Numbered from the stretch's first letter, positions 5,904-15,790 are shown. The stretch is DNA of 17,551 nucleotides from an uncultured Bdellovibrio sp. (GCF_946478835.1 NZ_CAMLDV010000072.1:1-17551); one strand, 5' to 3'. Numbers and translations are program-made. The notes: generated by a model from the sequence alone, not told the origin.

Positions 5904-7271
5904 TTAAATGAGAGACTCGGCGATGCCAGCCAAAAAGGCAGAGCTAAAATTCGTTGGCGTGGCATTTTCAGCTTCCCAGATTTTTTCTTTTAGAAAACGG
6001 AAGCCCACACCCGTTTGTTTCATCGTGGTTAAAACACCCTGATCAATTTTTTCTGCAAAGAGGACAAACTGGGCCTCAACCGGAAGTTTGTCGGCAGGAA
6101 CTTGATTGGGAAACCCTTTTTGATCCGCACGCTCGTGCGTGCACACTAAAACAGTCTTAACAGATTCTTCCAAAGGAATTTTTTTAATCAGACAGCGATT
6201 CAAAGACAGCAAGGGATGTTTTTGATAGCTGTTTTCTTCATCCAAAGTTTTTTTGTCGTCCTCAAGATAGTACTTTCGAGTGACACTTTCTTGTAAATCA
6301 TAAAGCCCCACATCCGTAAGAAGTCCTGACAAGAAAGCCGTCATCGGATCACCTTGCCCGGACTTAATCGACATCAGTGCAGCGTAGGTAGCAATCCATG
6401 GTGAACGCCAGTAGGAACTCAACTCACTATCAACGGCTTCACGAAACACATCCCACAGATTTTCTTCACTGCGCATGATCGTAAAAAGCTCTTCGCCCAC
6501 TTTTTTTAAATTTTGATAAGCTTCAACCGCAACACTTTCACCGGACGCTTTAAAGTCAAAAAGAATGTTTTCATTCAAATGCAAAGAATAATAACAAACA
6601 GCCAAAAACAAAGCCCGCGCCCGTTTTTTAAGAGCCGCGCCTGAAGTGTCATAGTAATTATTAATGTACTGAAGATACTTTTCGCTGTCCTTCATCTGGA
6701 TAAAAAGACCCTCGGCCTTTCCAAGACGTGCAAATCGGTCATCCGACAACACGGTGTTGCTATACACCACGGCCAAATATCTTTGATTGAGTTCCAAACG
6801 AATAAACGCCGGGAACACCATTGTCGTCATAGGAAATAAATCTGTGACTTGAATTTCAAAATATTGCGAGCGACAACGATACAGACAGAGATATTCAAAC
6901 TTCAGCGTCGAAAAAAATTCGGCCTGCGAAAGAGGCGTGATACGGGGATTTTGACTTTCCAAGTTTTCTTTTGAAAACGCCGTCCCCATCACCGTCACGA
7001 TGCGCGAACGTGGAAAAAGACGTAAAGCTTCATCCACTCTTGCTGAAAAGTCCTGAATGGATTCTTCTTTATCCTGAGATACCAACACCAATTGCGCTTT
7101 TATAAGATCACCTAAGGGACCTTGAGGAAGCTCTGGGTACGCAAGGTGACGAAACGTAAAGTGATGTGCGGACACGACTTGTTTGACGCGACTTAGGACC
7201 TCTTCTGATTGACTGAGAATCAAAAGTTCGAGTTTCTGTCTGAATAAAGAAGAAGGTCGTTTTTCGCTCAT
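5904..7271 (-). CDS. Pseudo-receiver plus degenerate HD-GYP-domain protein
   Basis: A 455-aa cytosolic protein with three parts. Residues about 12-125 look like a CheY-type fold (strands LELLILS, AQLVLVS, RIVTVMG), but the acidic pair, the phospho-Asp at the end of strand 3 (Ser65 instead) and the switch Lys are missing. About 135-210 is a linker domain resembling those found before HD-GYP domains. About 285-455 aligns with HD-GYP phosphodiesterases of cyclic di-GMP. Here the HD pair is Thr319-Asp320 (TDVGL in place of HDIGK), the HHE motif is THE at 378-380, and GYP is GFP at 386-388; an AEKID stretch follows where VAD-FDAL is usual. Most metal ligands are therefore absent and phosphodiesterase activity is doubtful. 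A c-di-GMP effector or scaffold role is plausible (inference). A divergent promoter region separates it from the chalcone-isomerase-like gene. The start is ATG at 7271 with a weak ribosome site. Confidence 0.75.
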   Translation of the reverse strand: MSEKRPSSLFRQKLELLILSQSEEVLSRVKQVVSAHHFTFRHLAYPELPQGPLGDLIKAQLVLVSQDKEESIQDFSARVDEALRLFPRSRIVTVMGTAFSKENLESQNPRITPLSQAEFFSTLKFEYLCLYRCRSQYFEIQVTDLFPMTTMVFPAFIRLELNQRYLAVVYSNTVLSDDRFARLGKAEGLFIQMKDSEKYLQYINNYYDTSGAALKKRARALFLAVCYYSLHLNENILFDFKASGESVAVEAYQNLKKVGEELFTIMRSEENLWDVFREAVDSELSSYWRSPWIATYAALMSIKSGQGDPMTAFLSGLLTDVGLYDLQESVTRKYYLEDDKKTLDEENSYQKHPLLSLNRCLIKKIPLEESVKTVLVCTHERADQKGFPNQVPADKLPVEAQFVLFAEKIDQGVLTTMKQTGVGFRFLKEKIWEAENATPTNFSSAFLAGIAESLI

Positions 7272-7329
7272 GCGCCGTTATTAAAATCTTAATGTACAGA
7301 CCCTGGACTGCCAACAAAAGTTTTCCTCG

Positions 7330-7358
7330 TTGACATTTTGTGGTCTGGCGCAAATCCT
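7330..7358 (+). promoter_or_regulatory. Possible promoter of the chalcone-isomerase-like gene
   Basis: A perfect -35 hexamer TTGACA sits at 7330-7335, in the 116-bp divergent gap before the gene at 7388. No good -10 lies at standard spacing (AATCCT at 7353-7358 is poor; TAAATT at 7358-7363 is 22 bp away). The hexamer is suggestive only. Confidence 0.25.
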
Positions 7359-7387
7359 AAATTCTACCAGTATGAGAAAGGATTTTT

Positions 7388-8026
7388 ATGAAACTGCTTA
7401 GCGCGTCTATTGTCGCCCTTCTTTTGTCTGTAAATGCCTCTGCCGCTCTTTTAACTCCAGAAGGAGCTGGTGAAAAAGTCGAAAAAGTTTCTTTGTCCAC
7501 AGGAGCAACAGCCCATGTGGAAGGTGAAGCCATAAAACTCACTTCTGTTGGTGCAGGTCTTCGTGCAAAAAAAGTTGTGTTCGTTAATGTGAAAGTGTAC
7601 GTGGGCCAACTCTTTGTAGCATCTCCTGAATCTTTCAAAAAATCAGACGCGGAAGCATTGGGTTCTTTAAAAGATCAAAAGGCCGTAGCGGTGCAAATGC
7701 ATTTCGTTCGCGATGTCGATGCTGAAAATGTTCAGAAATCTTTTAAAGAGGCCCTTAAAGTTAACAAAATTGACACCGAAGATTCTTCTGTAAAACAGTT
7801 TTTGGACTCTGTCTCTAAAAGCGGCGAAGCCAAAGAAGGAAAAGCCCTCACCGTTGTCGGCGCCCACCTAAAAGACGGAAGCGAAGCGATCTTGTATGAA
7901 ACGACAGGCGGAAATGTTTCTGAAATCAAAGGCTCCACAGGTCTTATTGAGAAAATCTTTTCTATCTGGCTCGGCAAACCTTCTGATGACGGTGTAGCCC
8001 AGCTAAAAAAATCTTTCTTAAAGTAA
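7388..8026 (+). CDS. Secreted chalcone-isomerase-like protein
   Basis: A 212-aa protein with a clear signal peptide (residues 1-19, cleavage after ASA). Its mature part belongs to the bacterial chalcone-isomerase-like family, which shares the fold of plant chalcone isomerase but whose bacterial role is unknown. Recognisable blocks are LTSVGAGLRAKKVVFVNVKV (51-70) followed by YVGQLFV, a central MHFVRDVDAENVQKSFKEAL segment (104-123), and the C-terminal IFSIWLGKPSDDGVAQLKKS stretch (190-209). The ATG at 7388 has an AGAAAGGA ribosome site 5-6 nt upstream. It is transcribed alone. Its TAA lies 2 nt from the stop codon of the convergent kdpE, and an 11-bp hairpin follows. The periplasmic location is inferred from the signal peptide. 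Confidence 0.82.
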   Translation: MKLLSASIVALLLSVNASAALLTPEGAGEKVEKVSLSTGATAHVEGEAIKLTSVGAGLRAKKVVFVNVKVYVGQLFVASPESFKKSDAEALGSLKDQKAVAVQMHFVRDVDAENVQKSFKEALKVNKIDTEDSSVKQFLDSVSKSGEAKEGKALTVVGAHLKDGSEAILYETTGGNVSEIKGSTGLIEKIFSIWLGKPSDDGVAQLKKSFLK

Positions 8027-8028
8027 TT

Positions 8029-8721
8029 CTATAAATCCAGAAGCCGGTAGCCTACACCGGCTTCTGTGGTAATCACTTCAGGCGTACTCTCACGCAGTTT
8101 TAATTTCTTCCTTAACGCTCCCACATAAACGCGCAGGTAATGCGTATGCTCCACCGATTGTGGCCCCCATACTTCATTAAGAAGCATGCGATGAGTGACT
8201 ACTTTTCCCTTATGTTTCATAAGGACCTTTAAAATATTAAATTCTGTGGCGGTCAGCTTCACGTGCTCCCCTTCCACCGTCACCGTGTGCCCGGGAAGAT
8301 CCACTTTCACTGGACCACTTACTAAATCCGTCTTATCCGAAAAAGCTTGTTGCGAATGCCGCAAAGCCACGCGCATACGCACTAAAAGTTCAGGAACACT
8401 AAAAGGTTTCGTGATGTAATCATCGGCTCCGCCATCCAAGGCGTTGATTTTATCATTGTCGGAGTCCTGCACCGTTAACACGATCACGGGAACTTGCGAC
8501 CATCCACGAATTTCTTTAAGAACTTCTAAGCCCGTCATATCAGGCAGACCCAAATCCAAAAGCACGAGATCAGGTCGAAGTGACGCCACCAACGACAATC
8601 CCTCACGAGCTTGAGTCGCTTCATCAACATGATAGCTATTGGCTTCAAGGCTCACCCTCAGAAGCTTACGAATAGAGGCTTCGTCATCAATGACTAGAAC
8701 TCTTTTCACACCGTCTTTCAT
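8029..8721 (-). CDS. kdpE: KdpE, potassium-responsive response regulator
   Basis: OmpR/PhoB-class transcription factor (230 aa, typical), the partner of KdpD that activates kdpABC under K+ limitation or salt stress. The receiver domain (about 5-120) has the acidic pair Asp12-Asp13, phospho-acceptor Asp56 in LVLLDLGLPD, Thr83 and Lys105 in TKPF, so it should be phosphorylatable. The C-terminal winged-helix domain (about 132-230) shows LTATEFNILKVLMKHKGKVV, the VEHTHYLRVYVGALRKKL recognition region and the terminal GVGYRL. KdpE-type features are KALDGGADDYITKPF-like spacing and the HTHYLRVY motif. The start overlaps the kdpD stop (ATGA) and has a strong Shine-Dalgarno AGGAGGG inside kdpD. It is the last gene of the kdp operon. 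An 11-bp hairpin is embedded in its last codons. Confidence 0.95.
   Translation of the reverse strand: MKDGVKRVLVIDDEASIRKLLRVSLEANSYHVDEATQAREGLSLVASLRPDLVLLDLGLPDMTGLEVLKEIRGWSQVPVIVLTVQDSDNDKINALDGGADDYITKPFSVPELLVRMRVALRHSQQAFSDKTDLVSGPVKVDLPGHTVTVEGEHVKLTATEFNILKVLMKHKGKVVTHRMLLNEVWGPQSVEHTHYLRVYVGALRKKLKLRESTPEVITTEAGVGYRLLDL
8038..8066. terminator. 11-bp perfect hairpin at the chalcone-isomerase-like/kdpE convergent junction
   Basis: CAGAAGCCGGT (8038-8048) and ACCGGCTTCTG (8056-8066) form a perfect GC-rich 11-bp stem with a 7-nt loop. It begins 12 nt after the plus-strand gene's stop and lies in the codons for the conserved KdpE C-terminus. Neither side has a U-tract. A bidirectional 3'-end boundary or mRNA-stabilising stem is inferred. 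Confidence 0.55.
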
Positions 8722-11399
8722 GATCCCTCCTGCAAAGCCTGAGGCGGTCTTTCGTAAGGAAGTTCAATCACAAACTCTGCACCTGTTGTTTCCCGCCTGT
8801 TCTGAGCATAAACGCGACCACCATGGGCTTCAACAAGAGCTTTCACGATAGCAAGGCCTAACCCCACTCCGCCTGTTGCGCTTCCTGGCACCCGATAAAA
8901 AGCTTCAAAAATCTGCTGCAAGCTTTGCGAGGGAATTCCAGGCCCTTGATCTTTCACTCTTAAGAAAATCTTTTTATCTTCCTGCTCTAATTCCAAAGAA
9001 ATTTCCGTCTCTGGCGGAGCATAGCGAACTGCATTGCTCAGAAGATTTAATAACACATGCTCAAAAAGTTTTTCATCCACCTGAGCGTAGCAAGATCCTG
9101 CATCGCTCTGAATAATCAGCTTGTGGTGCGCCGCCAGTCGCCCAAGCTTTGCAGGAATGCCAGAAAGAAGATCAACGAGGTCCACCCATTCCCGTCTTAA
9201 ACGCAAAGCCCCGGAATTCAGACGTGACATATCCAAAAGATTTTCGACCACCTGATTGAGTCTCAAAGAAGAATCAATGATATCTTGAACCAGTTGTTCT
9301 CGCACATTTTCCTGAGCAAAAACTTTCTTATCCATCACCGCTGAAGCCGAACCAATAATAGACGTTAACGGAGTTCGCAATTCATGAGAAACCGAGTTCA
9401 ATAAAGCCTGATGCAAATTTTCAGAAGCTTCTAAGAGTTTCATTTTTTCAGATTTTTGCTGGAGTCGCATGCGATCTAAAGCCATTCCCGTCTGAGCACA
9501 AACATTTTCCAGAAAATTCTGCTGATCGAGGGACATCACCGCTTTTTCCCGTGGATAGAACAACAAAACGCCAACAGTCTTTTCTTTGGCCTTCAACGGT
9601 AAACTCAAGCAGCGCGACTCAGATAAAGTCTCTGTTTTCCATCCGGCATTTTTTCCATTTTCAAATGACCACAATGCCAATGCGAAATCTTTATCATCCA
9701 CCTTAAGATCATTAAAAGACTTGCGTAACAGTTTTCCTTCTTCGTCAGCTAGAATAATTTTAATTTTTCCATTTAAAAGTCCTTCAAGACTTTGTGAAGC
9801 CGCTAAACACACGTCCAGAATAGTCAGCGATGAAGAAAACTCACGGACCAACTCATAAAGACTTCGCGTGCGCTGTTCCCGTCCCTCCAGATCTTTATCA
9901 CGACTGCGAATGCGCGCCGCCAAAACACCACACAAAAGTGCGACCAAGAAATAGGCCAGACACATCATAACGTCTTCGGGAGCGGAAATCGCAAATGTCA
10001 TACGCGGAGGAATAAAAAAATAATTCCAGACGAGAGCACTCAAAGCTGCGGCGAAAAGAATTGGGCCTTGGCTTGCCACCAGGCCGATCATCATCATCGC
10101 CATGAGATATATGAATCCAACGGAACGATAACCGACGTAAGGCGCAAGAAGACCATTTAAAAAACTAATGCCAACGATAAAACAAAACGAATACCAATAC
10201 GCAACGCCTGCGGCATCAAAGCCAGGCGGCGTCCATTTCCATATCTTTCGCCGAGGTCCGTCTTCTTGACGAATGATGTGAACGTCCACAGTACTGCTTT
10301 TTCCAACAAGTTGATCTAACAAAGATCCTTGGCCTTTGAGAACTTCCCACCAATGACGTTGAGGACGTCCCATGATAATTTGCGTGACGTTGCGCTCATG
10401 CGAAATCAGACGAATGGCTTCAGCGATATTCGAATTTCGCAGAGAAATCACCTCGGCTCCCAGTTCACGGGCTAACGCAAGATTTTTGATGAGCATTGCC
10501 TGATCTTCGTCATTCAACCGGTCCCCGGTATCAATATGCAAAGCAATCCAAGGAGCTTCCAAACTGTAAGCCATGCGACGAGTCGCCCGAATCAGTCTTC
10601 CTGAATAGGGACTGTGACTAACGGCCACAAGCAAACGTTCTTGTGTATTCCAAGGTCCCACGATTTGCTGTACGACCATTTGATCTTGCAAATCCTGATC
10701 AACCCTTTCTGCCGTATAGCGAAGGGCCAACTCACGCAAAGCCGTCAAATGAGTTTCGCGGAAAAAATTCTCTTCAGCCCGAACAGCCCGGTCTCCTTGA
10801 TAAACTTTTCCTTCCTTCATCCGCTTTAAAAGACCTTGAGCCGTAATATCAATGAGCTCAATTTGATTGGCCATATCTAAAATGGAATCAGGAATTCGCT
10901 CATTGATGCGAACACTGGTTATTTGCTGAACCAAATCCGCACGGCTTTCAATATGCTGAACATTCACGGTTGAATAAACGTCAATTCCCGCATCGAGAAG
11001 TTCAATGACATCTTGATAACGTTTAGGATGTCGTGAACCCGGAACATTGGTGTGAGCCAACTCATCAACTAAAACAATTTTAGGCTTTCTTCGTAAGATC
11101 GCATCGATATCCATTTCTTCAAGAACCGTGTCTTTATAAATGATTTTTCGACGAGGAATTACTTCTAATCCCGCAAGAAGCTCTTCTGTCTCCTTACGCC
11201 CATGAGTTTCGACCACCCCAACCACAAGATCCGCACCCTGACGGACTTGTTCAATAGCGGCTTTTAACATCGCATAAGTTTTTCCGACCCCAGGACACAT
11301 CCCAAAGAAAATGCGAAAATGACCTCGGTCTTTTTTCTCTTCTTCTTTCTTGATCCCCTCCAGAATCCGATCGGGGTTGGGACGATAGTCATCACTCAT
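8718..11399 (-). CDS. kdpD: KdpD, potassium-sensing histidine kinase
   Basis: Membrane sensor kinase (893 aa, full length) that phosphorylates KdpE. The N-terminal KdpD domain (about 22-235) has Walker A GMCPGVGKT (33-41), Walker B VLVDELAHTN (109-118) and the TVNVQHIESR block. A USP-like domain follows (about 252-378). Four closely spaced TM segments occupy about 400-497. A GAF-like domain covers about 520-640. The HisKA dimerisation domain carries phospho-His672 in VSHELRTPLTSIIGSASA. The HATPase domain has N-box residues around Asn785-Asn789, the G1 box DQGPGIP (817-823) and the G2 box GVGLGLA (844-850). All catalytic motifs are intact. The ATG overlaps the kdpC stop by 4 nt and the end overlaps kdpE by 4 nt, so expression is coupled to the transporter genes and positive autoregulation via KdpE is likely. 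Confidence 0.97.
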   Translation of the reverse strand: MSDDYRPNPDRILEGIKKEEEKKDRGHFRIFFGMCPGVGKTYAMLKAAIEQVRQGADLVVGVVETHGRKETEELLAGLEVIPRRKIIYKDTVLEEMDIDAILRRKPKIVLVDELAHTNVPGSRHPKRYQDVIELLDAGIDVYSTVNVQHIESRADLVQQITSVRINERIPDSILDMANQIELIDITAQGLLKRMKEGKVYQGDRAVRAEENFFRETHLTALRELALRYTAERVDQDLQDQMVVQQIVGPWNTQERLLVAVSHSPYSGRLIRATRRMAYSLEAPWIALHIDTGDRLNDEDQAMLIKNLALARELGAEVISLRNSNIAEAIRLISHERNVTQIIMGRPQRHWWEVLKGQGSLLDQLVGKSSTVDVHIIRQEDGPRRKIWKWTPPGFDAAGVAYWYSFCFIVGISFLNGLLAPYVGYRSVGFIYLMAMMMIGLVASQGPILFAAALSALVWNYFFIPPRMTFAISAPEDVMMCLAYFLVALLCGVLAARIRSRDKDLEGREQRTRSLYELVREFSSSLTILDVCLAASQSLEGLLNGKIKIILADEEGKLLRKSFNDLKVDDKDFALALWSFENGKNAGWKTETLSESRCLSLPLKAKEKTVGVLLFYPREKAVMSLDQQNFLENVCAQTGMALDRMRLQQKSEKMKLLEASENLHQALLNSVSHELRTPLTSIIGSASAVMDKKVFAQENVREQLVQDIIDSSLRLNQVVENLLDMSRLNSGALRLRREWVDLVDLLSGIPAKLGRLAAHHKLIIQSDAGSCYAQVDEKLFEHVLLNLLSNAVRYAPPETEISLELEQEDKKIFLRVKDQGPGIPSQSLQQIFEAFYRVPGSATGGVGLGLAIVKALVEAHGGRVYAQNRRETTGAEFVIELPYERPPQALQEGS

Positions 11400-11935
11400 A
11401 ATTGCTTATCCAAGGCGAGATTGAGTTTGAGTACGTTCACCCTTTTTTCGCCGAGAAGGCCTCCTTGACGACCTTCAGTGTAATCCTCTATCAGCTTTTC
11501 AACTAGCACTGTTTGTTCTTGCGACAACTTGCGTTCTTGAACAATGCGTTGCACTTGATCCTTCGCAGCTTCAGGTGAAATATGCGGGTCCAACCCGCTC
11601 CCTGAAGTAAATAACATCTCATGGCTCAACCCTTGCGCTTTTCTTTGCAGCACAGCTTTTTTTAAGTTTTCACTCGTAGGAGAGGCATTGGAAGCTCCTG
11701 ATGCCACCGTGGCATAATCACCTGCCGAAGGACGCGGCCAAAAATATTTGGGATTTACAAACTTTTGCGCAATCAACTCTGACCCCACGGAACGTCCCTC
11801 CTTTTCAAGAAGGGACCCATTGGCTTTATAAGAAAAAAACAGCTGCCCCACACCCGTCACCGCTAAGGGATAAAGCACACCGGTCATCAAACTGAGAACG
11901 ATAAATATCTTGATAGAAATAATGAAGTTTTTCAT
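11396..11935 (-). CDS. kdpC: KdpC, K+-transporting ATPase subunit C
   Basis: Single-span accessory subunit of the KdpABC high-affinity K+ pump (179 aa, usual about 190). It has an N-terminal TM (about 8-34) and a periplasmic domain with the family blocks VGSELIAQKFVNPKYFWPRPSA (50-71), then the SGSGLDPHISPEAAKDQVQRI region (110-130), and a terminal VNVLKLNLALD. The plus-strand reverse complement gives ATG at 11935-11933, which shares one base with the kdpB stop (TAATG). Its own stop overlaps the kdpD start. The subunit is required for assembly and stability of the pump (established for the family). Confidence 0.96.
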   Translation of the reverse strand: MKNFIISIKIFIVLSLMTGVLYPLAVTGVGQLFFSYKANGSLLEKEGRSVGSELIAQKFVNPKYFWPRPSAGDYATVASGASNASPTSENLKKAVLQRKAQGLSHEMLFTSGSGLDPHISPEAAKDQVQRIVQERKLSQEQTVLVEKLIEDYTEGRQGGLLGEKRVNVLKLNLALDKQL

Positions 11936-14019
11936 TAGACCAACCCCATACTCACAATGAGCACATCAATAATTTTAATTCCGATAAAGGGAACGATCAT
12001 TCCCCCTAAACCATAGATCACTAAATTGCGTTGCAAGATAAGATTCGCCCCCATTGCACGATACTTCACTCCACGTAAAGCCAACGGCACCAACGCAATA
12101 ATAATTAAGGCGTTAAAAATGACAGCACTCAATACTGCACTTTGCGGAGATTTTAATTCCATCACATTCAACGCCCCCAAAGGACCCGTGAGGCCGCCGT
12201 TGACGGCATAGAGCCCGGCAAACATCGCTGGAATAATCGCAAAATATTTTGCAACGTCATTGGCAATACTAAATGTCGTGAGAGATCCGCGTGTCATCAG
12301 CAACTGCTTTCCGGTCTCAACAATTTCAATAAGCTTTGTAGGATTGGAATCCAGATCCACCATATTCCCCGCTTCACGAGCCGCTTGCGTTCCCGTATTC
12401 ATCGCGACACCGACATCCGCTTGAGCCAGCGCTGGAGCATCGTTCGTTCCATCACCCGTCATGGCCACCAGATGACCTTTGGATTGCTCTTCACGAATTC
12501 TTTGCAGTTTTGTTTCTGGAGTAGCCTGTGCGATATAATCATCAACACCTGCTTCCGCTGCAATCGCCGCCGCCGTTAACGGATTATCTCCTGTGACCAT
12601 CACGGTGCGAATTCCCATACGACGAAGCTCAGCAAAACGTTCGCGAATCCCACCTTTTACGATGTCTTTAAGATGAATCACTCCTAAAACATGACTATCC
12701 TCGCACACAACCAGAGGTGTTCCGCCTTGGCGTGCAATCGTCTCAACGGAGTGTTTGATCTCAGATGGAAAATGTCCCCCCAAAGACTCTACGTGTTTTT
12801 GAATGGCATCCCCGGCTCCCTTACGCAAAGATCTCATTCCCGCAGAGCTGTGAATATCAATGCCGCTCATTCGAGTTTGCGCTGTAAAGGGAACAAACTG
12901 AGCATGATGAGGATCTAAATTCTGAGCGCGCAGAGAAAATTTTTGTTTCGCCAAAACCACAATCGAGCGCCCTTCAGGAGTTTCATCACTCAAAGAAGCT
13001 AACTGAGAAGCTTCAGCCAAGGCTTCCAAACTCACACCGGGAGCCGCAATAAAATCGCTGGCCATACGATTTCCTAACGTGATCGTTCCGGTTTTATCTA
13101 ACATCAAAACGTCAATATCTCCGGCCGCTTCCACAGCACGTCCACTTTTTGCAATCACGTTTTTCCGAATAAGACGATCCATACCGCTAATGCCAATCGC
13201 GCTTAAAAGTCCACCGATGGTCGTGGGAATTAGACAAACTAATAACGCAATTAAAACAGGAACCGTCACAACGTGCGATAAATCCTGGCCCGCAGCTTTT
13301 GCCGAGTAGTCAGCAAAGAACTTCAAAGTAACCACGGCCAGCATAAACACCAACGTCAAAGACACTAGCAAAATCCCCAAGGCAATTTCATTCGGAGTCT
13401 TTTGTCGTTTGGCTCCCTCAACCAGACTGATCATACGATCTAAAAAGCTATGACCTGGATCTGCTGTGATACGAATAATAATTTTATCGCTGATCACGCG
13501 CGTTCCTCCGGTCACTGCACTACGATCGCCTCCGGCTTCACGCACGACCGGCGCTGATTCACCAGTAATCGCGGATTCATCCACGGTCGCAATTCCTTCT
13601 ATGATTTCTCCGTCACCTGGGATCACGTCACCGGCCTCACAAACAACCCTATCACCTTTTCGCAATGACAACGATACAATGCTTTCTTCTTTACCATTCA
13701 AAAGCTTACGAGCCATTGTATGAGATCGTGTTTTCTTCATCGACTCAGCCTGGGCTTTTCCACGCCCTTCCGCCAAGGCCTCAGAAAAATTCGCAAACAA
13801 AACGGTGAACCAAAGCCATAAAGCCAGCTGCAATTCAAAACTAAATCTGTTTCCTGAAGTCATTCTCTGAATGACAACCAAGGTTACAACCAAAGCCCCT
13901 AACCACGTGATCATCATAACAGGATTTTTATATTGCACTCGCGGATCAAGTTTGACGAAACTATCTTTGAAAGCTTGTTTAACAATGGATTTATCTGAAA
14001 AAGTGGATGATGAATTCAT
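11935..14019 (-). CDS. kdpB: KdpB, P-type ATPase catalytic subunit
   Basis: Energy-coupling subunit of KdpABC, a P-type ATPase (694 aa from the chosen start; E. coli about 682). The actuator motif TGES is at 152-155, whose Ser is the inhibitory phosphorylation site known in E. coli KdpB. The phospho-acceptor is Asp308 in DKTGT. The nucleotide-binding stretch has KGA at 400-402. The hinge GDGTNDAPA is at 522-530. TM segments lie near 33-50, 62-78, 214-235, 250-278, 586-608, 627-650 and 668-692. The open frame runs upstream to 14124, but those 35 codons lie out of frame over the kdpA end. The ATG at 14019 has a proper TAGGAG ribosome site overlapping the kdpA stop, 8 nt away, and gives the expected N-terminus, so it is preferred. 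Confidence 0.96.
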   Translation of the reverse strand: MNSSSTFSDKSIVKQAFKDSFVKLDPRVQYKNPVMMITWLGALVVTLVVIQRMTSGNRFSFELQLALWLWFTVLFANFSEALAEGRGKAQAESMKKTRSHTMARKLLNGKEESIVSLSLRKGDRVVCEAGDVIPGDGEIIEGIATVDESAITGESAPVVREAGGDRSAVTGGTRVISDKIIIRITADPGHSFLDRMISLVEGAKRQKTPNEIALGILLVSLTLVFMLAVVTLKFFADYSAKAAGQDLSHVVTVPVLIALLVCLIPTTIGGLLSAIGISGMDRLIRKNVIAKSGRAVEAAGDIDVLMLDKTGTITLGNRMASDFIAAPGVSLEALAEASQLASLSDETPEGRSIVVLAKQKFSLRAQNLDPHHAQFVPFTAQTRMSGIDIHSSAGMRSLRKGAGDAIQKHVESLGGHFPSEIKHSVETIARQGGTPLVVCEDSHVLGVIHLKDIVKGGIRERFAELRRMGIRTVMVTGDNPLTAAAIAAEAGVDDYIAQATPETKLQRIREEQSKGHLVAMTGDGTNDAPALAQADVGVAMNTGTQAAREAGNMVDLDSNPTKLIEIVETGKQLLMTRGSLTTFSIANDVAKYFAIIPAMFAGLYAVNGGLTGPLGALNVMELKSPQSAVLSAVIFNALIIIALVPLALRGVKYRAMGANLILQRNLVIYGLGGMIVPFIGIKIIDVLIVSMGLV

Positions 14020-14027
14020 AAAAACTC

Positions 14028-15719
14028 CTACTGCCCTCTCAACATCAATAAGTGCTCTAAGATAGGTCCCAATGAAAGAGCGGGAAAGAACGTGAGTGCT
14101 CCGACAATCACAATCACGGCACAAAGAATCACAACAAACAAAACAGAATCCGTGCGAAAAGTTCCCAGCGACGGAGGAGAAAACTTTTTCTCAGCAAGAC
14201 TTCCAGCTACAGCCAGCACGGGAAAAATGATGGCAAAACGGCCGATCAACATCGCTAAAGCCATAGTCACATTGTAAAAGGGAGTATTCACAGTCAAACT
14301 TCCGAACGCACTTCCGTTATTGGCTGCTCCTGACGTATAAGCATAAAGAACTTCGCTAAGACCGTGAGGCCCCTGATGACCGAGCCCGGCGAGTCCCTGA
14401 GGAATACGGATCGCCACCGCGCTCAATATTAAAATCGTCACACAGGGTGCGAGAACGCCAATGACAATCCAAATAATTTCTTTGGCTTCAATTTTTTTAC
14501 CCAAATACTCTGGCGTGCGCCCGACCATCAACCCTGAGATAAAAACTGTGAGAATCACGAACAAAAGCATGCCGTACATGCCCGCACCTACGCCCCCGAA
14601 CACCACTTCACCTAACATCATATTAACCATAGCAATGCCTCCGGAAAGTGGAGACAAAGAGCTATGCATCGAATTCACGGAACCATTGGAAGCCGAAGTT
14701 GTAAGCACGGACCACAAGACACTGTTCGTAACACCGAGGCGAGTTTCTTTTCCTTCCATCAGTGCCGCTTGGCCGACGTAGGGATTCGGACTGTATTCAG
14801 ACCATAACGACAGCGACAACATCACAATTAGAATGGCCATCATCGCCGAAAAAAGAACCCATCCCTGCTTTCTTGAGCCTACCATTACACCAAAGGTGTA
14901 TGTGCTCGCAGCGGCCAAAAGAATCAACGAAACCATCTCAAGGAAGTTACTCCAAGGAGTCGGATTCTCATAAGGGTGCGCGCTGTTGACTCCAAAGAAG
15001 CCACCGCCATTGGAACCCAATTGCTTAATCGCAATTTGCGAAGCCGCAGGTCCTTGTGGAAGAATTTGTTCTGCGCCCTCCACCGTCTTAACAGTTTTAT
15101 AAGGAGAAAAGTTTTGCACAACTCCTTCGCCTACAAGAAACAAAGACAAGACAAAACTCAGAAGCAAAAGAACATGAACCGTGGCACGGGTGAGGTCCAC
15201 CCAAAAGTTTCCTAAACCCGTTACCTGACGTCGGGCAATCCCACGAGTGAACGCCAAGAAAACTCCAAAGCCCGTCGCTGCGCTCACAAAATTCTGCACG
15301 CCCAACCCCAACATTTGGGTCAAATAGCTCAGTGTATTTTCACCGGAGTATGCCTGCCAGTTCGTATTCGTGACAAAGCTCACTGCTGTGTTAAAGGCGA
15401 GATGCCATGACGTATTCGGAAATGCTTGAGGATTTAAAGGAAGTGACGCCTGCAACATCTGAAGCAGCATCACGAAAACAACTCCTATAATATTGAAACA
15501 AAGAAGCGACAAAGAATATTGCTTCCAGTCCATCTCATCATTTTCTTTAACGCCAGAAATTTTATAAGTAAGAATTTCGAGAGGGCGAAGAATTGAAGAA
15601 AGCCACGTTTTTTCACCCTGGAAAACATGCGCCATATAACTGCCAAGAAGTGGCGTGAAAATGAGAATCGCGCCTAACGTAAGAATGACCTGAACAAGGT
15701 CCGCTGAAGTAAAGCTCAT
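14028..15719 (-). CDS. kdpA: KdpA, K+-channel-like subunit
   Basis: K+-binding and translocating subunit of KdpABC (563 aa; E. coli 557), an inner-membrane protein of the SKT superfamily with about ten TMs. The four selectivity-filter loops are all visible: TNTNWQ at 117-122, GSNGGGFF at 235-242, TSASNGS at 341-347 and [10 protein letters not shown] at 463-472. It is the first gene of the operon. The ATG at 15719 has an AAAGGA ribosome site about 8 nt upstream. I found no KdpF-like peptide before it: the small open frame just upstream (ATG at 15813) lacks the KdpF hydrophobic pattern and runs out of frame into kdpA. A T-rich direct repeat at 15791-15808 is a candidate KdpE operator. Confidence 0.97.
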   Translation of the reverse strand: MSFTSADLVQVILTLGAILIFTPLLGSYMAHVFQGEKTWLSSILRPLEILTYKISGVKENDEMDWKQYSLSLLCFNIIGVVFVMLLQMLQASLPLNPQAFPNTSWHLAFNTAVSFVTNTNWQAYSGENTLSYLTQMLGLGVQNFVSAATGFGVFLAFTRGIARRQVTGLGNFWVDLTRATVHVLLLLSFVLSLFLVGEGVVQNFSPYKTVKTVEGAEQILPQGPAASQIAIKQLGSNGGGFFGVNSAHPYENPTPWSNFLEMVSLILLAAASTYTFGVMVGSRKQGWVLFSAMMAILIVMLSLSLWSEYSPNPYVGQAALMEGKETRLGVTNSVLWSVLTTSASNGSVNSMHSSLSPLSGGIAMVNMMLGEVVFGGVGAGMYGMLLFVILTVFISGLMVGRTPEYLGKKIEAKEIIWIVIGVLAPCVTILILSAVAIRIPQGLAGLGHQGPHGLSEVLYAYTSGAANNGSAFGSLTVNTPFYNVTMALAMLIGRFAIIFPVLAVAGSLAEKKFSPPSLGTFRTDSVLFVVILCAVIVIVGALTFFPALSLGPILEHLLMLRGQ

Positions 15720-15790
15720 AGAAACTGTCCTTTGTATAACCGCAGTTTAGAGCTGACAGCCTCAAGGACGCATAAAATGAGAAGGGATGG

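Noticed and set aside
14020..14124. N-terminal 35-codon extension of kdpB
   Set aside because: It overlaps kdpA out of frame, has no family similarity, and the ATG at 14019 has a well-placed ribosome site and gives normal KdpB length.
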